Assembly (NCBI RefSeq): GCF_000332335.1
Contig: NZ_KB235948.1
Location: 5,971,137-6,035,136 of the forward strand
DNA length: 64,000 nt
Direction: 5' to 3'
Source: Kamptonema formosum PCC 10802
Lineage (GTDB): Bacteria > Cyanobacteriota > Cyanobacteriia > Cyanobacteriales > Oscillatoriaceae
Made by a program: the position numbers and the translations under genes. The notes beneath the pieces are model-generated. The model saw nothing but the letters and a program-made list of their open reading frames with translations. It was not told the origin of the DNA and did not search any database. Positions 7,819-16,946 of the stretch are shown piece after piece (the first letter of the stretch is position 1; every line of letters begins with the position of its first letter).

Positions 7819-10632
7819 TTAACTGTGAGCCAGAGGCAGGACAAACTGGCTCACCACCCGACCGTCATCCATCTGGGAGAAATGCAGCTCGCCGCCCATT
7901 TGCTGGAGCAAAGACAGACAAATAGCCAGATGAAGTCCCGGAGGCTGGTCCAAACTGGAGGGAGCCAGGACATCAGCAGAGCGACCGGTCTGGAGGTCGG
8001 CGAGTAGCGAAGGAGGCATCACCCCACTGTCGGTCACCGACAGATCGGCGCAGCGCAAGTCCAGAAGCCGGCACCAGATATCAATTCGCCCCCCCTGGGG
8101 CGACCGGCGGCACGCCGCCAGCAACACCTCATGGACAGCCCACTCAATTTTGAGGGCGTCGCCGGTAATATTAATCGAGCTCTCACCGTGCACCTGACAC
8201 CAGAGCTGGTGCTGGTGAATCACCGGCCCCAAACGCTCCAGAACTCGCCGCAGCAGACTGGCAAGAGGAATAATTTCCCGCTCGGGCTGCAGACGCCAGC
8301 GCTCCTGTTTGAGTATGGGGTGGACCGATTCCAGGGAATTGTTTAACTGCCGCAGGATCTGTTCCAGGCGCATCACCTGCAGGGAACCGAAATTGCCCTT
8401 ATGATTGGCGAGGTCCGCCAGTTTTTTCACCCCCGACGAGACGACCCGGTAGAAATCCTCATAGCGCCGGTGCTTGTACCAGTTGAGACATTCCAAATCT
8501 TGGCGCTGCGACTGGAGGGTTTGCGACAGCATCACATAGCGGCGGGACCAAGCCAGCTGCGACCCCAAAAAAGTCATCGCCTTGATCGCAGTTGCTGACC
8601 AGTGGCGCTCCGAGCCGTCCGCCACCAGGGCGATGCCGGTCGGCTGGTGTTCCGGGCCGGTGCGCAGGGCCATCACCAGAATCTGGCCAATACCGGGGCC
8701 AGAGAGCCAAGTTTTAGTTTCCAAAGGCAGATCGATCGCGCTCACCGGCAGAGGGCCTTCCGCTTGCAGCAGGGCCCACTGAATCAGGGCGTCCGTGTGC
8801 ACCGGCACACTGGCCTCCAAGTTGAGCCCGTACTGCGAGCTGGCGGCGGCCTCAGCGGAGATGCGCGCCACCTTGCGACCGGCAGACCAGGTGACGAGGG
8901 CGGCGAGGGGGCAGGCGAGGAATTCAGCCAGCTGCTTGACGCCGGTGCGCTCCAGCTGCTCCAGAGTCAGAGAAGTCTGCTGCAGGGAAACAAGAGCCGA
9001 CCGCACCGTATTCAGCAGGTGCTGGTCTTGCTCCCTGACGGCGTGCAGCTGCCACTGGTGCACGACCAAACCGATCTGCCGGCTGACTGTAGCGAGGAGT
9101 TCTCGCTCTGTGGCGCTCCAGGTGCGGGGAGCGTCGCAAGTCACCAACAACACCCCCTCCGGGGTGCCAGCGCTGCCGGTGGTGGCCGCCAGCAGCGATT
9201 TCGCCCCGCTTTCCAGGAGAGTGGAGCGCCAAGCCATCAACTTCAAATCCTCAGCCCAATTCTCAATGCCAATCCCTTCCGGACTGTCCAGCAGCAGCTT
9301 GGTGTCCAGATCGCTGAGCGGCAAAAGAGGCGCGGGCACCAGCCGGCGGGAAACAGGCTGGTTTTGATAGCAAATGTCATATTGATTGCGGTCGGCGCTG
9401 TAGAGCAAGACGAGAAACCGGTCAGCTTTCAGGCGCTCCAAGAGTCGCTCGCCAGCCGTTTTCAGAGTTTCGTGCCAGTCCGAGTCACTGTAGATAGCGC
9501 GGGCGATGCCGGCAGTTAAATCCCGGTCCAGCTTCACTTGCTCAATGGTGCGCTCCATCTGAGCCACAGGAGCGACCAGAGCCAGGAGTTGCGCCGCACC
9601 CCGGACGTAGCTTTTTTCTTCCTCCTGCCAGATGCGGGCGTCGCTGCCCTCCACCGCCAGAAATCCGAGGATTTCCTTCTGAAACACGATTGGAGCAGCC
9701 AGGAGGGAGCGAGCCCGAATCTGCTGCATCAGGCGAGCTGTGACCTCCGCCTTCAGCGACGAGTGAGCCTCCCCAATAGAAACGATTTGGTCGGAAAGAA
9801 GCGCTTGGTAGAAGCCGCCCAAGTCCGACACCATCAGCCCGGAAGCCGGCTGATTTTTGACACCCATTGGCGTCAATTTTTGATGATTGCTCACCCGGCA
9901 CCAGAAGTAGCGCCGCTCTGGATTGTACCAGTAGATATTGGTTCGGTCAGGGGCTACGAATTTTTGGGTTTCCTCAACCGCAGCCGCCAGACACTGGTCG
10001 AGAGTGCTCAGGGCACCGCGCTCAGCGGAACCCAGCAGCTCGCGCAACTGGGCGAGCAGCTTGAGCAGGGACTGGTCGGGATGCTTAGTTTGCTGCCTGA
10101 GCCAGTCCGTCTCAATTTGGTACAGGGCTGCCGCCAGTCCGCCCAAGACGAGCGACAGCCGAGCCTTCTCCTCCGCTCTCGGCGACACCCCCCACAGGGC
10201 GGACCCCAACAGGGCGACGCCGAAACAGCGGTCTTTGTAGCGCATGGGAAAAATCAGCGTCCCCTGGATGGCAAATTGTTGAGCCACCTTGCGCCACTCC
10301 CCAGCGCGCAATTCTTCTCGCAAGTCCGGGACGCCTACGGGGCGCTGCTGGATCACCACCTGCTCCAAGAGGTCGCCTGGAGTGAGGGCAAACCGCTGCT
10401 TGAGCAGCGAGATATCGCCGTTTGGAGTCCGCCCCCCCTTGCCGAGCAGCCGGTGATCCAGGCGGTCGTAGAGGCCAATCCAAAGCAGTTTGCACTCAAA
10501 CTCGGTTTCCAAGTAACTGAGGGTGGTTTCGATCAAAACATCGACATTCTCCTCTTCCCGGAGAGTCTGGAGGGTGCGCCCCAAGGCAACGAGCTGTTTT
10601 TCGTAGGACGGCGGCTGTTTTTGCTGACCCAT
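7819..10632 (-). CDS. Multi-GAF sensor protein with a degenerate histidine-kinase-like C-terminus
   Basis: The product is about 937 residues from the ATG at 10632 (MGQQKQPPSYEKQL). The frame is open to 10725, but the extra 31 residues (HPKSTHPKSTHPK) come from an intergenic tandem repeat, so I reject that start. At least three GAF-like sections can be traced, for example LLEQVVIQQRPVGVPDLRE, ARSLLAAPIVFQKEILGFL and VLLVTCDAPRTWSATERELL. The C-terminal 200 residues look like a HATPase fold, with VTDSGVMPPSL in the G1-box position and PGLHLAICLSLLQQMGG in the G2 position. There is no recognisable phospho-accepting His box and the N-box lacks its usual Asn. It is probably a signalling protein without kinase activity. 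No response regulator is adjacent. Confidence 0.8.
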   Translation of the reverse strand: MGQQKQPPSYEKQLVALGRTLQTLREEENVDVLIETTLSYLETEFECKLLWIGLYDRLDHRLLGKGGRTPNGDISLLKQRFALTPGDLLEQVVIQQRPVGVPDLREELRAGEWRKVAQQFAIQGTLIFPMRYKDRCFGVALLGSALWGVSPRAEEKARLSLVLGGLAAALYQIETDWLRQQTKHPDQSLLKLLAQLRELLGSAERGALSTLDQCLAAAVEETQKFVAPDRTNIYWYNPERRYFWCRVSNHQKLTPMGVKNQPASGLMVSDLGGFYQALLSDQIVSIGEAHSSLKAEVTARLMQQIRARSLLAAPIVFQKEILGFLAVEGSDARIWQEEEKSYVRGAAQLLALVAPVAQMERTIEQVKLDRDLTAGIARAIYSDSDWHETLKTAGERLLERLKADRFLVLLYSADRNQYDICYQNQPVSRRLVPAPLLPLSDLDTKLLLDSPEGIGIENWAEDLKLMAWRSTLLESGAKSLLAATTGSAGTPEGVLLVTCDAPRTWSATERELLATVSRQIGLVVHQWQLHAVREQDQHLLNTVRSALVSLQQTSLTLEQLERTGVKQLAEFLACPLAALVTWSAGRKVARISAEAAASSQYGLNLEASVPVHTDALIQWALLQAEGPLPVSAIDLPLETKTWLSGPGIGQILVMALRTGPEHQPTGIALVADGSERHWSATAIKAMTFLGSQLAWSRRYVMLSQTLQSQRQDLECLNWYKHRRYEDFYRVVSSGVKKLADLANHKGNFGSLQVMRLEQILRQLNNSLESVHPILKQERWRLQPEREIIPLASLLRRVLERLGPVIHQHQLWCQVHGESSINITGDALKIEWAVHEVLLAACRRSPQGGRIDIWCRLLDLRCADLSVTDSGVMPPSLLADLQTGRSADVLAPSSLDQPPGLHLAICLSLLQQMGGELHFSQMDDGRVVSQFVLPLAHS

Positions 10633-10811
10633 TTTATCTATCGACCGGTACTGCCTTTCAGGGAACTTTGGATGCGTGGATTTTGGATGCGTGGATTTTG
10701 GATGCAAGGATTCGGCTTTGGGCATGGGGCAGTGGGCGATGGGGCACTGGACACTGCTGATTTCTCGCGCCGGCGCTTGCGCCTTGCGCTTTGAGCTTCT
10801 GCGTAAATCTT

Positions 10812-10893
10812 CCCCATGCCCTATGCCCTATGCCCTATGCCCCATGCCCCATGCGCCACGCCCCATGCCCGATACCCCACGCCCCATCAGCTG
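10812..10893. repeat. Heptamer-type repeat (ccctatg / cccatgc family)
   Basis: These are tandem 7-base units of the form cccatgc and ccctatg with drift. Similar tracts lie at 22013-22146, 22317-22384, 26703-26772, 52394-52446 and 53249-53283. They resemble the short tandemly repeated heptanucleotides of filamentous cyanobacteria. Confidence 0.8.
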
Positions 10894-10901
10894 CCAGCAT
10901 C

Positions 10902-10912
10902 TGTGATATAAT
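10902..10912 (+). promoter_or_regulatory. Extended -10 promoter element before pyrD
   Basis: TGATATAAT (TATAAT at 10907-10912 with an upstream TG) is about 28 bases before the pyrD start. No good -35 hexamer is visible, which fits an extended -10 promoter. Confidence 0.45.
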
Positions 10913-10939
10913 TCCATCCTGGCTTGCCTACCGTGACTT

Positions 10940-12091
10940 TTGCCTCGACCGTTGGATATTTATCGCTCTGCTGTACGTCCTATTTTGTTTTCTGGATTGA
11001 AAGCCGATCCAGAGTTTTTGCACCATCAAACCCTAGAGACACTCAGCTGGCTGGACCGGCACCGGCTCACCCCCCCCGCCAACTGGATTCTAGCCCGTTT
11101 CCAGCAGTCCTGCTGCCTGCAAGACCCCCGCCTGGAACAAACCCTCTGGGGCGTGAGATTCCCCAATCCCGTTGGTTTAGCAGCTGGGTTTGATAAGGAT
11201 GGTGCCGCCGCCAGTATTTGGCCCAATTTTGGCTTTGGCTTTGCTGAGCTGGGCACCGTCACCGAACACCCTCAACCCGGGAACCCGCGCCCCCGACTGT
11301 TTCGCTTGCCCCTCGACTCGGCTGTCCTGAATCGCATGGGCTTTAACAATCAGGGCGCTGCAGCACTGGCAGCAAAGCTGTCCTCTGTTAGGGGCTCCGC
11401 TGAGGCCGCCATTCCCACAGGCATCAATCTCGGTAAATCCAAGGTAACACCGCTCGAAGAAGCACCGGCAGACTATTTAGCTAGTTTTCAGCTTCTCAAA
11501 GACTTGGGGGACTATTTTGCTGTCAATGTCTCCTCTCCCAATACCCCAGGACTGCGCTCCCTGCAAGATGCCTCGCAACTGGCCGGCATCCTGGACGCCT
11601 TACAGCAAGAAAACCAGGGACTTAAGCCAATTTTAGTCAAGATCGCCCCGGACCTGGAGTGGGAGGCTATCGCTCAGGTCATAGAAGTGGCCCAAACCTA
11701 CCGGCTGGCTGGGATTATTGCCACCAACACCACTATCAGCCGCGAAGGATTGAAGACTGACATTATACAGAAAACCGGCAATTCTGTCAAGGAGGAAGCC
11801 GGCGGCATCAGCGGAGCCCCACTGCGCCAGCGCTCAACAGAAGTCATCCGGTTTATCTGGCAAAAAACCCAGGGGAAGCTGGCGATTATTGGCAGCGGGG
11901 GCATTTTTACCGCTGATGACGCCTGGGAGAAGATTGCCGCCGGCGCTTCTGTTGTGCAGGTTTATACGGGTTTGGTTTACGAAGGTCCGTGGATGGTGCG
12001 CCGGCTTCTGGAAGGGCTGCTGCAAAAGTTGGAGGAGCGAGGATTGGGGAGTATTTCTGAGGCGGTTGGGATAGATGCGATGAATGTTTGA
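10940..12091 (+). CDS. pyrD: Dihydroorotate dehydrogenase (quinone), class 2
   Basis: It oxidises dihydroorotate to orotate in pyrimidine synthesis, using FMN and passing electrons to membrane quinone. The 383-residue product shows [12 protein letters not shown], the class 2 active-site segment [14 protein letters not shown] (with catalytic serine), [19 protein letters not shown] and the FMN phosphate loop [12 protein letters not shown]. The N-terminal helical membrane-association segment typical of class 2 enzymes is present. The start is uncertain: the frame opens with TTG at 10940, but a second TTG at 10952 would give [10 protein letters not shown], closer to usual cyanobacterial N-termini. 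No strong ribosome site helps to decide. Confidence 0.95.
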   Translation: MPRPLDIYRSAVRPILFSGLKADPEFLHHQTLETLSWLDRHRLTPPANWILARFQQSCCLQDPRLEQTLWGVRFPNPVGLAAGFDKDGAAASIWPNFGFGFAELGTVTEHPQPGNPRPRLFRLPLDSAVLNRMGFNNQGAAALAAKLSSVRGSAEAAIPTGINLGKSKVTPLEEAPADYLASFQLLKDLGDYFAVNVSSPNTPGLRSLQDASQLAGILDALQQENQGLKPILVKIAPDLEWEAIAQVIEVAQTYRLAGIIATNTTISREGLKTDIIQKTGNSVKEEAGGISGAPLRQRSTEVIRFIWQKTQGKLAIIGSGGIFTADDAWEKIAAGASVVQVYTGLVYEGPWMVRRLLEGLLQKLEERGLGSISEAVGIDAMNV

Positions 12092-12213
12092 ATAATGAAC
12101 CGCCAAGACGCCAAGGACGCCAAGAGGGAAGAGGAAGGAGGATGAGGGATAGAAAAATTAATGGTTCGACAATCTAAAATCTAAACTATAAAATCGGCAG
12201 TTGTTTCGGATTT

Positions 12214-12873
12214 ATGGTAGAGAAATGGTTGCTGCTGAACTGGCACTTTGCTCTCGGCTTTTTGACAGTGGGGGCTGTGTCAGTTCCGCTGGGGCTGAGT
12301 TGGTATATTCGGCGCAGCACAGCGCGCCGGCGTCACACAGATCCCGCCCTGGTTCCTGTGGGGGATGTGGGGATTGTGTTTGGGGCGGGGGTGTGGGAAG
12401 ATGGGACTGCTACGCCGGTGCTGGCTGATCGGGTGCGGGCGGGTGTGGGGCTGTATAAGCTGGGGCGGGTTCGCAAGCTGCTGATGACCGGCGACAGCTG
12501 TCGCCCTGACTACAGCGAGGTTCTGGCGATGCAGCGCTGCGCTTTGGACCAGGGGGTGCCGGCGGAAGATATTCTGCTTGACGGTGCCGGTTTGAATACT
12601 TATGACAGCTGCTACCGGGCGAGAGCGGTTTTTGGGGTGAAGCGGGCGGTTTTGGTTACGCAGCGCTACCATCTGCCTCGTGCGGTGTATATTGGCTGCC
12701 GGCTGGGTTTGGACGCAGTGGGGCTGGGGACGCCAGACTGGGGCCGGTTGAGCAATGATGCCATGCTGTGGTATTGTCTGCGGGAGGCGATCGCTGGGTT
12801 TAAGGCGCTGTGGCGGATTCACGTCAGTCGCCCCCAACCAACTTTTACCGGCCCGTTTGAGGGGATTCAGTAG
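12214..12873 (+). CDS. YdcF/SanA-type DUF218 membrane-anchored protein
   Basis: The product has 219 residues. Residues 8-30 form a membrane helix. The rest is a DUF218 domain: GIVFGAGVWEDGTATPVLADR, KLLMTGDSCRPDYSEV, a conserved Asn-Thr-Tyr-Asp segment and VLVTQRYHLPRA. Members such as SanA and ElyC act in envelope permeability or peptidoglycan-linked processes; a precise role here is not known. It follows pyrD on the same strand after a 122-bp gap containing a repeat, so it is probably transcribed separately. Confidence 0.85.
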   Translation: MVEKWLLLNWHFALGFLTVGAVSVPLGLSWYIRRSTARRRHTDPALVPVGDVGIVFGAGVWEDGTATPVLADRVRAGVGLYKLGRVRKLLMTGDSCRPDYSEVLAMQRCALDQGVPAEDILLDGAGLNTYDSCYRARAVFGVKRAVLVTQRYHLPRAVYIGCRLGLDAVGLGTPDWGRLSNDAMLWYCLREAIAGFKALWRIHVSRPQPTFTGPFEGIQ

Positions 12874-12893
12874 GGGCGGCATATTGCGGCTCC

Positions 12894-12922
12894 TTGACAA
12901 GTGTTGTGGGATGTGGTAAAAT
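12894..12922 (+). promoter_or_regulatory. Consensus sigma-70-type promoter with no recognisable gene behind it
   Basis: TTGACA (12894-12899), a 17-base spacer, then TAAAAT (12917-12922). The next ATG (about 12949) gives only a 16-codon reading frame. A small RNA or leader transcript is possible. Confidence 0.55.
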
Positions 12923-13250
12923 AAGATAGAAAGTTTGGGGAGCCGGTGATGCCGGTGGGGTTGGAAAGTCGGGGGGAAGCGTGTCGGCGACTGGGTTAAA
13001 AATGAACCGCCAAGGACGCCAAGAACGCCAAGAAGGACAAAGAAAGAGGAAGAGGGAGAGAAAAGTTAATTGCGGGCAATTGACTGGACAATATTGGTTC
13101 CCACGGGCAGCAATTGAGGCTGCACGACACGGCTAAGTTTTATGATATGCTGGTGAGGGGGAGGGTGCCGGTGATGCCGGTGGCTCTTTCTTCAGGTGGG
13201 TAGGGGGCGAGAGAAACCCCCGACAAAGGCAAAGCTGAATCTGAAAGAAG
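12923..13250. other. Non-coding gap with a dispersed repeat
   Basis: It contains a copy of the gaaccgccaaggacgccaag repeat (about 13002-13032; another copy at 12097) and two similar gccggtgatgccggtgg patches. No gene is seen. Confidence 0.5.
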
Positions 13251-14621
13251 TCAAGTGCCTTCAGTTTCCAGATAGCTGTCAATCACAGACATAATGTTAA
13301 CTTGTGTTAGGTTTAGATAGCCGTCGAGGTATTTGGGACCTAGACTGAATGCGGGTGAGTCTGGCGAATAAACTGGCAACCAAAATTCACTTGTTATGTC
13401 CCAGTCTTTTAGGGGGCTGTTAGAGTCTCGAAGATGCTTTTGGAGGAGATATTCATAAACAAATTGTTTCCTTATACTTCGCCTTTTGATTTCTTCGGCC
13501 TTCTCGGGATTGAGGTAATACTCTGGGGTTGAGTATTTAATATCGACGATCTGAAAGCGCAGACTTAATTTTTTTAAAAATAATAAGAATAGCTCGGCTA
13601 TTTCGGAAATAGAACGGTTATCAATATCTTTACGAAACAGCGATTTTTCAAAAATCTTGGATTTTATACTCTGAATCCACTTACTAAACTCCTCCTTTGA
13701 AAATACTCCCATTTTCACGGCTCTGTAGAATAAATGATTCAAACAGCGCATCATGCGCAGCTCTTCAATGGTTAAATTCTCAGGCACATCCCAGAAAGAA
13801 TAAAATTTATCTGGTAAAGGTGAATATCCAATCAGTGTATCTCTATTTGATGGCAAGTGCTTTTTGAGTTCATCAAAAGTGTGATCTCCTACAGGTTGAG
13901 CGGTATAACCAATTTTAATCTCACGATTCCCTGAAGGTAAAACAAGAGTAAGTTTAGTTTGATAGCCATAATCGTTCCACGTCATGTCCCAATAGTCAGC
14001 TGTTATTCTATATAAACCAAAACTTAAATTTTGGTCAGAATATAAAAGCATTTTTTCAGATAGAATAATAACAGCATCTGGGAAAACCTCAGTTCCATTT
14101 ACCCTGAACACCTCTGAAAGGTCAATAATCTTATGGGCACTCTTAAATTTATTAATGATTCTGGTGGAGAGCAAACGCTCGTCCAAGTAGACAGGGAAAC
14201 CCGGTTCTGTGTTTTTCACTAAATAAGTCAAACACATCGCTTCCCAAACCATGTGAAAGTTATTAATGCCCCAAATCGCGCCTTCTGCAGAATGCTCCAG
14301 TTCCCCAAACAAGAATGCCTCAATGGCATCGTAAAAATGCCAGTAGTCGGGGTCTTTTAACGGCGTGTAATTGTCAATGACTTCCAGAGCATCTTTTAAA
14401 CAATTCAAAATGGGCTGATAAGATTTTTCGCTGAATAAACTGGACTCGGTTCCAATATACTGCTGTCTGAATTGTTCAGCTAGGGATTGGACTTCAGCTC
14501 GGACTTCTTCCTGTAACTGTTCCTTAATCTCAGTCAAGATATAACAGTACAACGATATCAGATGCTTCAAAGTGGATCTCCTTGCGAAGCACATCCATCG
14601 AATCAATATAGATCGCACCAT
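13251..14621 (-). CDS. McrC/LlaJI-like restriction nuclease subunit, C-terminal part after a frameshift
   Basis: The open frame gives 456 residues, but its first 25 or so residues overlap the upstream gene in another frame and are unlikely to be real. The recognisable protein begins around LTEIKEQLQEEV. Motifs fit the PD-(D/E)xK nuclease subunit of McrBC/LlaJI-type systems: FHMVWEAMCLTYL, FPDAVIIL (PD), and FQIVDIKYS (DxK) near residue 360. It should form the DNA-cutting partner of the AAA+ GTPase at 15104-16210. Joining it to the frame ending at 14530 needs a single-base shift near 14540, so these are probably two halves of one gene. The base composition is AT-rich compared with the flanks. 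Confidence 0.7.
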   Translation of the reverse strand: MVRSILIRWMCFARRSTLKHLISLYCYILTEIKEQLQEEVRAEVQSLAEQFRQQYIGTESSLFSEKSYQPILNCLKDALEVIDNYTPLKDPDYWHFYDAIEAFLFGELEHSAEGAIWGINNFHMVWEAMCLTYLVKNTEPGFPVYLDERLLSTRIINKFKSAHKIIDLSEVFRVNGTEVFPDAVIILSEKMLLYSDQNLSFGLYRITADYWDMTWNDYGYQTKLTLVLPSGNREIKIGYTAQPVGDHTFDELKKHLPSNRDTLIGYSPLPDKFYSFWDVPENLTIEELRMMRCLNHLFYRAVKMGVFSKEEFSKWIQSIKSKIFEKSLFRKDIDNRSISEIAELFLLFLKKLSLRFQIVDIKYSTPEYYLNPEKAEEIKRRSIRKQFVYEYLLQKHLRDSNSPLKDWDITSEFWLPVYSPDSPAFSLGPKYLDGYLNLTQVNIMSVIDSYLETEGT

Positions 14622-15075
14622 TGTCCAGAAAAATACCTTTGTGCAAATAGCGATGTATCTTGCTATAATCCAAGATTTCGGATTTACCTAATCGGTGGAC
14701 AAAGATAAGGATTTTTAACTCATCATAAGCATCGAGGATGCTTGTCAGGGCATCTACTTTGGAATAAAAAATTGTCTCCCCATCCTTGGAACTAATTTCC
14801 CCGCCGGCATCCTCCTTAACCACACCATCCCGATCGTCAGCTTTGGCGTCTCTCTCAAAATTCCCCTTTTCCAAGCTAGTTTGCTTAAAGACATTCAGCA
14901 CCCTGTAAAATAAAAAGAATAAATCGCGCTTTGTGTCAAAGGTGTGTAAGGCGCAGATATCCTCTGGGGAGAATCCTTTAGGAAGGTGAAAGACTAACTG
15001 GCCATCCTTCTTTTCGATTCCGACGAAAGAATACTTTTCATTTATCTTGAGTTCTAACTTCCCAAAATGTATCAT
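14530..15075 (-). CDS. McrC/LlaJI-like nuclease subunit, N-terminal part
   Basis: This 181-residue frame starts at ATG 15075 (MIHFGKLELKINEKYSF), with GGGAG about 8 bases upstream; the ATG at 15093 would place the ribosome site inside the gene. It lies 28 bp after the McrB-like gene, so the two are surely co-transcribed. The sequence ends ASDIVVLLYLD, while the other frame continues LTEIKEQLQEE. A shift by one base at ctg-tta-tat-c-ttg would give a smooth single protein of about 600 residues. It is either a recent frameshift mutation, a sequencing error or recoding. The N-terminal domain has no motif that I recognise; in this family it probably contacts the GTPase. Confidence 0.6.
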   Translation of the reverse strand: MIHFGKLELKINEKYSFVGIEKKDGQLVFHLPKGFSPEDICALHTFDTKRDLFFLFYRVLNVFKQTSLEKGNFERDAKADDRDGVVKEDAGGEISSKDGETIFYSKVDALTSILDAYDELKILIFVHRLGKSEILDYSKIHRYLHKGIFLDNGAIYIDSMDVLRKEIHFEASDIVVLLYLD

Positions 15076-15103
15076 TTTTTTACTCTCCCTCAAACTCGTA
15101 ATG

Positions 15104-16210
15104 TTACCATTTTTGCTCGTTTATGCCTTGTACGAACTCCTCCGCCAAGGCGACTAACTGAGAATATGTTATCAGTTTTACTTTCTCACCGCTAGTGTTT
15201 GATAAAAGAGATTCCAAAGGTCTTCTATCTTTCGATAACACACTATCCCAAAGATAGAACATGAGTTTATTTTTGATGGCATCTTCGGAAATCACGCTAT
15301 CCTCTGGCTTTAAAAACCACCAACCAATCTGTTTGTCCTCAATTCTCCTTATAGCCTGATGATTGGACTTTATGAACTCATTGAGGTTTGTTACAAAATC
15401 TGACCAATCTACTTCAGTCTCTCCAACAACTAGCTTTGCCGTTTTTATTTTCTCGGGCACATCCCCAGAGTATTCACTTCCCGGAACATCCACATATTCC
15501 CAGTCCCACCGCCGCTTAAATGCACTGTCGAGGTAATAGATGGACTCGTAAGAGGTATTTATCGTTGCCAGGATTGACAAGTTGCTAGGAATGGCAATTT
15601 TATGCTCTCTTACATTGTTTAATACTCGCAAGCCACCGGCATTATTTTTTAGCTGTAGCTGTTTCTCTTCAATTTCGCAAAATTTCTCAAAGTTACTTCC
15701 ATCGACTTGTATGCTGTCATGGGAGGTGGAAGCCTTATATTTCATGGCCTTCAAAAGGCCAACTATCTCCAGCTCAGACAAGTGAACTTCATATGTTGAC
15801 CAATTATCCTCCTCTCTATCCAGAAGCTGAAAGACCGGGCCAAAAATAGCGGCTGCATTCCCCCTGTTTAACTCGTCGATGACTAAAAGAACATTCTCGT
15901 TAGTGCCATCGAGTAGCTGTCTGTACGCCAACCCTAACGCCCGCAGAAAATGTCCCTCATAAAATTTATAGATGACCGAACCGCTTCCCGTAGTTTGGGG
16001 TAAAAGCTTTCCCACAAAATCCGAATAAGTATATTCTGGATGAAAGACGGTTTTGATGGTATTGGTCAGAGATTTGCTTGACTCGTCCCACTGTATCCCC
16101 AGGGAGTTTATTGCCATCTCACGCACACGATAGCTTTTCCCTGTGCCTGGACTTCCAAAAAGAATTTTCTGAATGGGTTTTGTGGGCTGAGCGTCTTCGG
16201 ACATCGGCAT
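15104..16210 (-). CDS. McrB-like AAA+ GTPase of a restriction system
   Basis: The product has 368 residues. It shows Walker A FGSPGTGKS at the N-terminus, Walker B LLVIDELNRGNAAAIFGPVF, and the sensor segment LSILATINTSYESIYYLDSAFKRRWDW, all typical of McrB-type AAA+ motors that translocate DNA and activate the McrC nuclease. There is no separate N-terminal methyl-DNA-binding domain, as in LlaJI-like systems where recognition lies elsewhere. The first ATG (16210) and a second at 16204 are both possible. It is the first gene of a three-frame AT-rich island that looks acquired by transfer. Confidence 0.85.
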   Translation of the reverse strand: MPMSEDAQPTKPIQKILFGSPGTGKSYRVREMAINSLGIQWDESSKSLTNTIKTVFHPEYTYSDFVGKLLPQTTGSGSVIYKFYEGHFLRALGLAYRQLLDGTNENVLLVIDELNRGNAAAIFGPVFQLLDREEDNWSTYEVHLSELEIVGLLKAMKYKASTSHDSIQVDGSNFEKFCEIEEKQLQLKNNAGGLRVLNNVREHKIAIPSNLSILATINTSYESIYYLDSAFKRRWDWEYVDVPGSEYSGDVPEKIKTAKLVVGETEVDWSDFVTNLNEFIKSNHQAIRRIEDKQIGWWFLKPEDSVISEDAIKNKLMFYLWDSVLSKDRRPLESLLSNTSGEKVKLITYSQLVALAEEFVQGINEQKW

Positions 16211-16946
16211 TCCAGAACTATCGGCTAAACTCTACTCCTTACGAGCCGGCCTAGAATTGACCGGCTCTGATTCCAGCGGTTTTCCACTTTCAGAAAGTAT
16301 AGCATGCTCCCAGCATCAAGTCATCACAGGAAATTGTAACTTTTTGCTAAGATGTACGAGGGTGCGGCTAAGGTAATGTTGCTTTTCTATCACATTGCGA
16401 AACAGGGTGTGGGACTGAGTTGGCGAGACGTGGGAGCGATTCTCGTCCCGCCGGCAAGTGATGCCGGTGCCGGCGAATGCGGGCCATCAACATTGCCAAA
16501 GCATGCCAAAGTAGCGCCGGCACGTTATAATAGATATGCTGTGCCTTTGTCTGTCAAGCTTGTGTGCCCTGACAGCCAGGACGTGGGGGGCGATTTGTGG
16601 TTGGGGAACACCGGCACTAAACGCCAAAAGAAACTGCTGTCACTCTCAAACACTGTAACTTCCGGCGAAAGCACTCAGCATTGAGTTGGGATTGAATCCC
16701 CACACCTCTAGGCATACTGGATCGCCGCAAACTGTGCGTGACTCGACGGAGAAGTGCCCCCACCGGCGGCAATGGTTGCTGCGAAATGGTAGGGTTAGGC
16801 CAGCCGGCTGTGGCGGGCCGGCGCAGCTGTCGGACATAGAATTTGCGCTATCCATCTCTATCTTTGCGTTCCCAGGCAGAGCGTGGGAACGGGGCTGTGG
16901 GGGTAGAGCCTTATTTCGACCCTAAGTAAATTAAAAGCCTAACAGC
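16211..16946. other. Gap between the restriction island and the PAS-CRP gene
   Basis: No convincing gene. It contains GCCGGTG-rich patches, a TATAAT box at about 16524, and at 16868-16890 a copy of the GTTCCCAGGC-AGA palindrome with one mismatch. Short frames here have no recognisable protein character. It may be debris of a mobile element, but I cannot name one. Confidence 0.4.

Noticed and set aside
8602-10794. Plus-strand ORFs of 305 and 418 residues opposite the GAF protein
   Set aside because: Antisense shadows; the minus strand gives coherent GAF domains.
16352-16925. ORFs of 110 and 79 residues before the PAS-CRP gene
   Set aside because: No ribosome site, no domain character, and rich in repeat-derived codons; perhaps remains of a mobile element, which I could not confirm.
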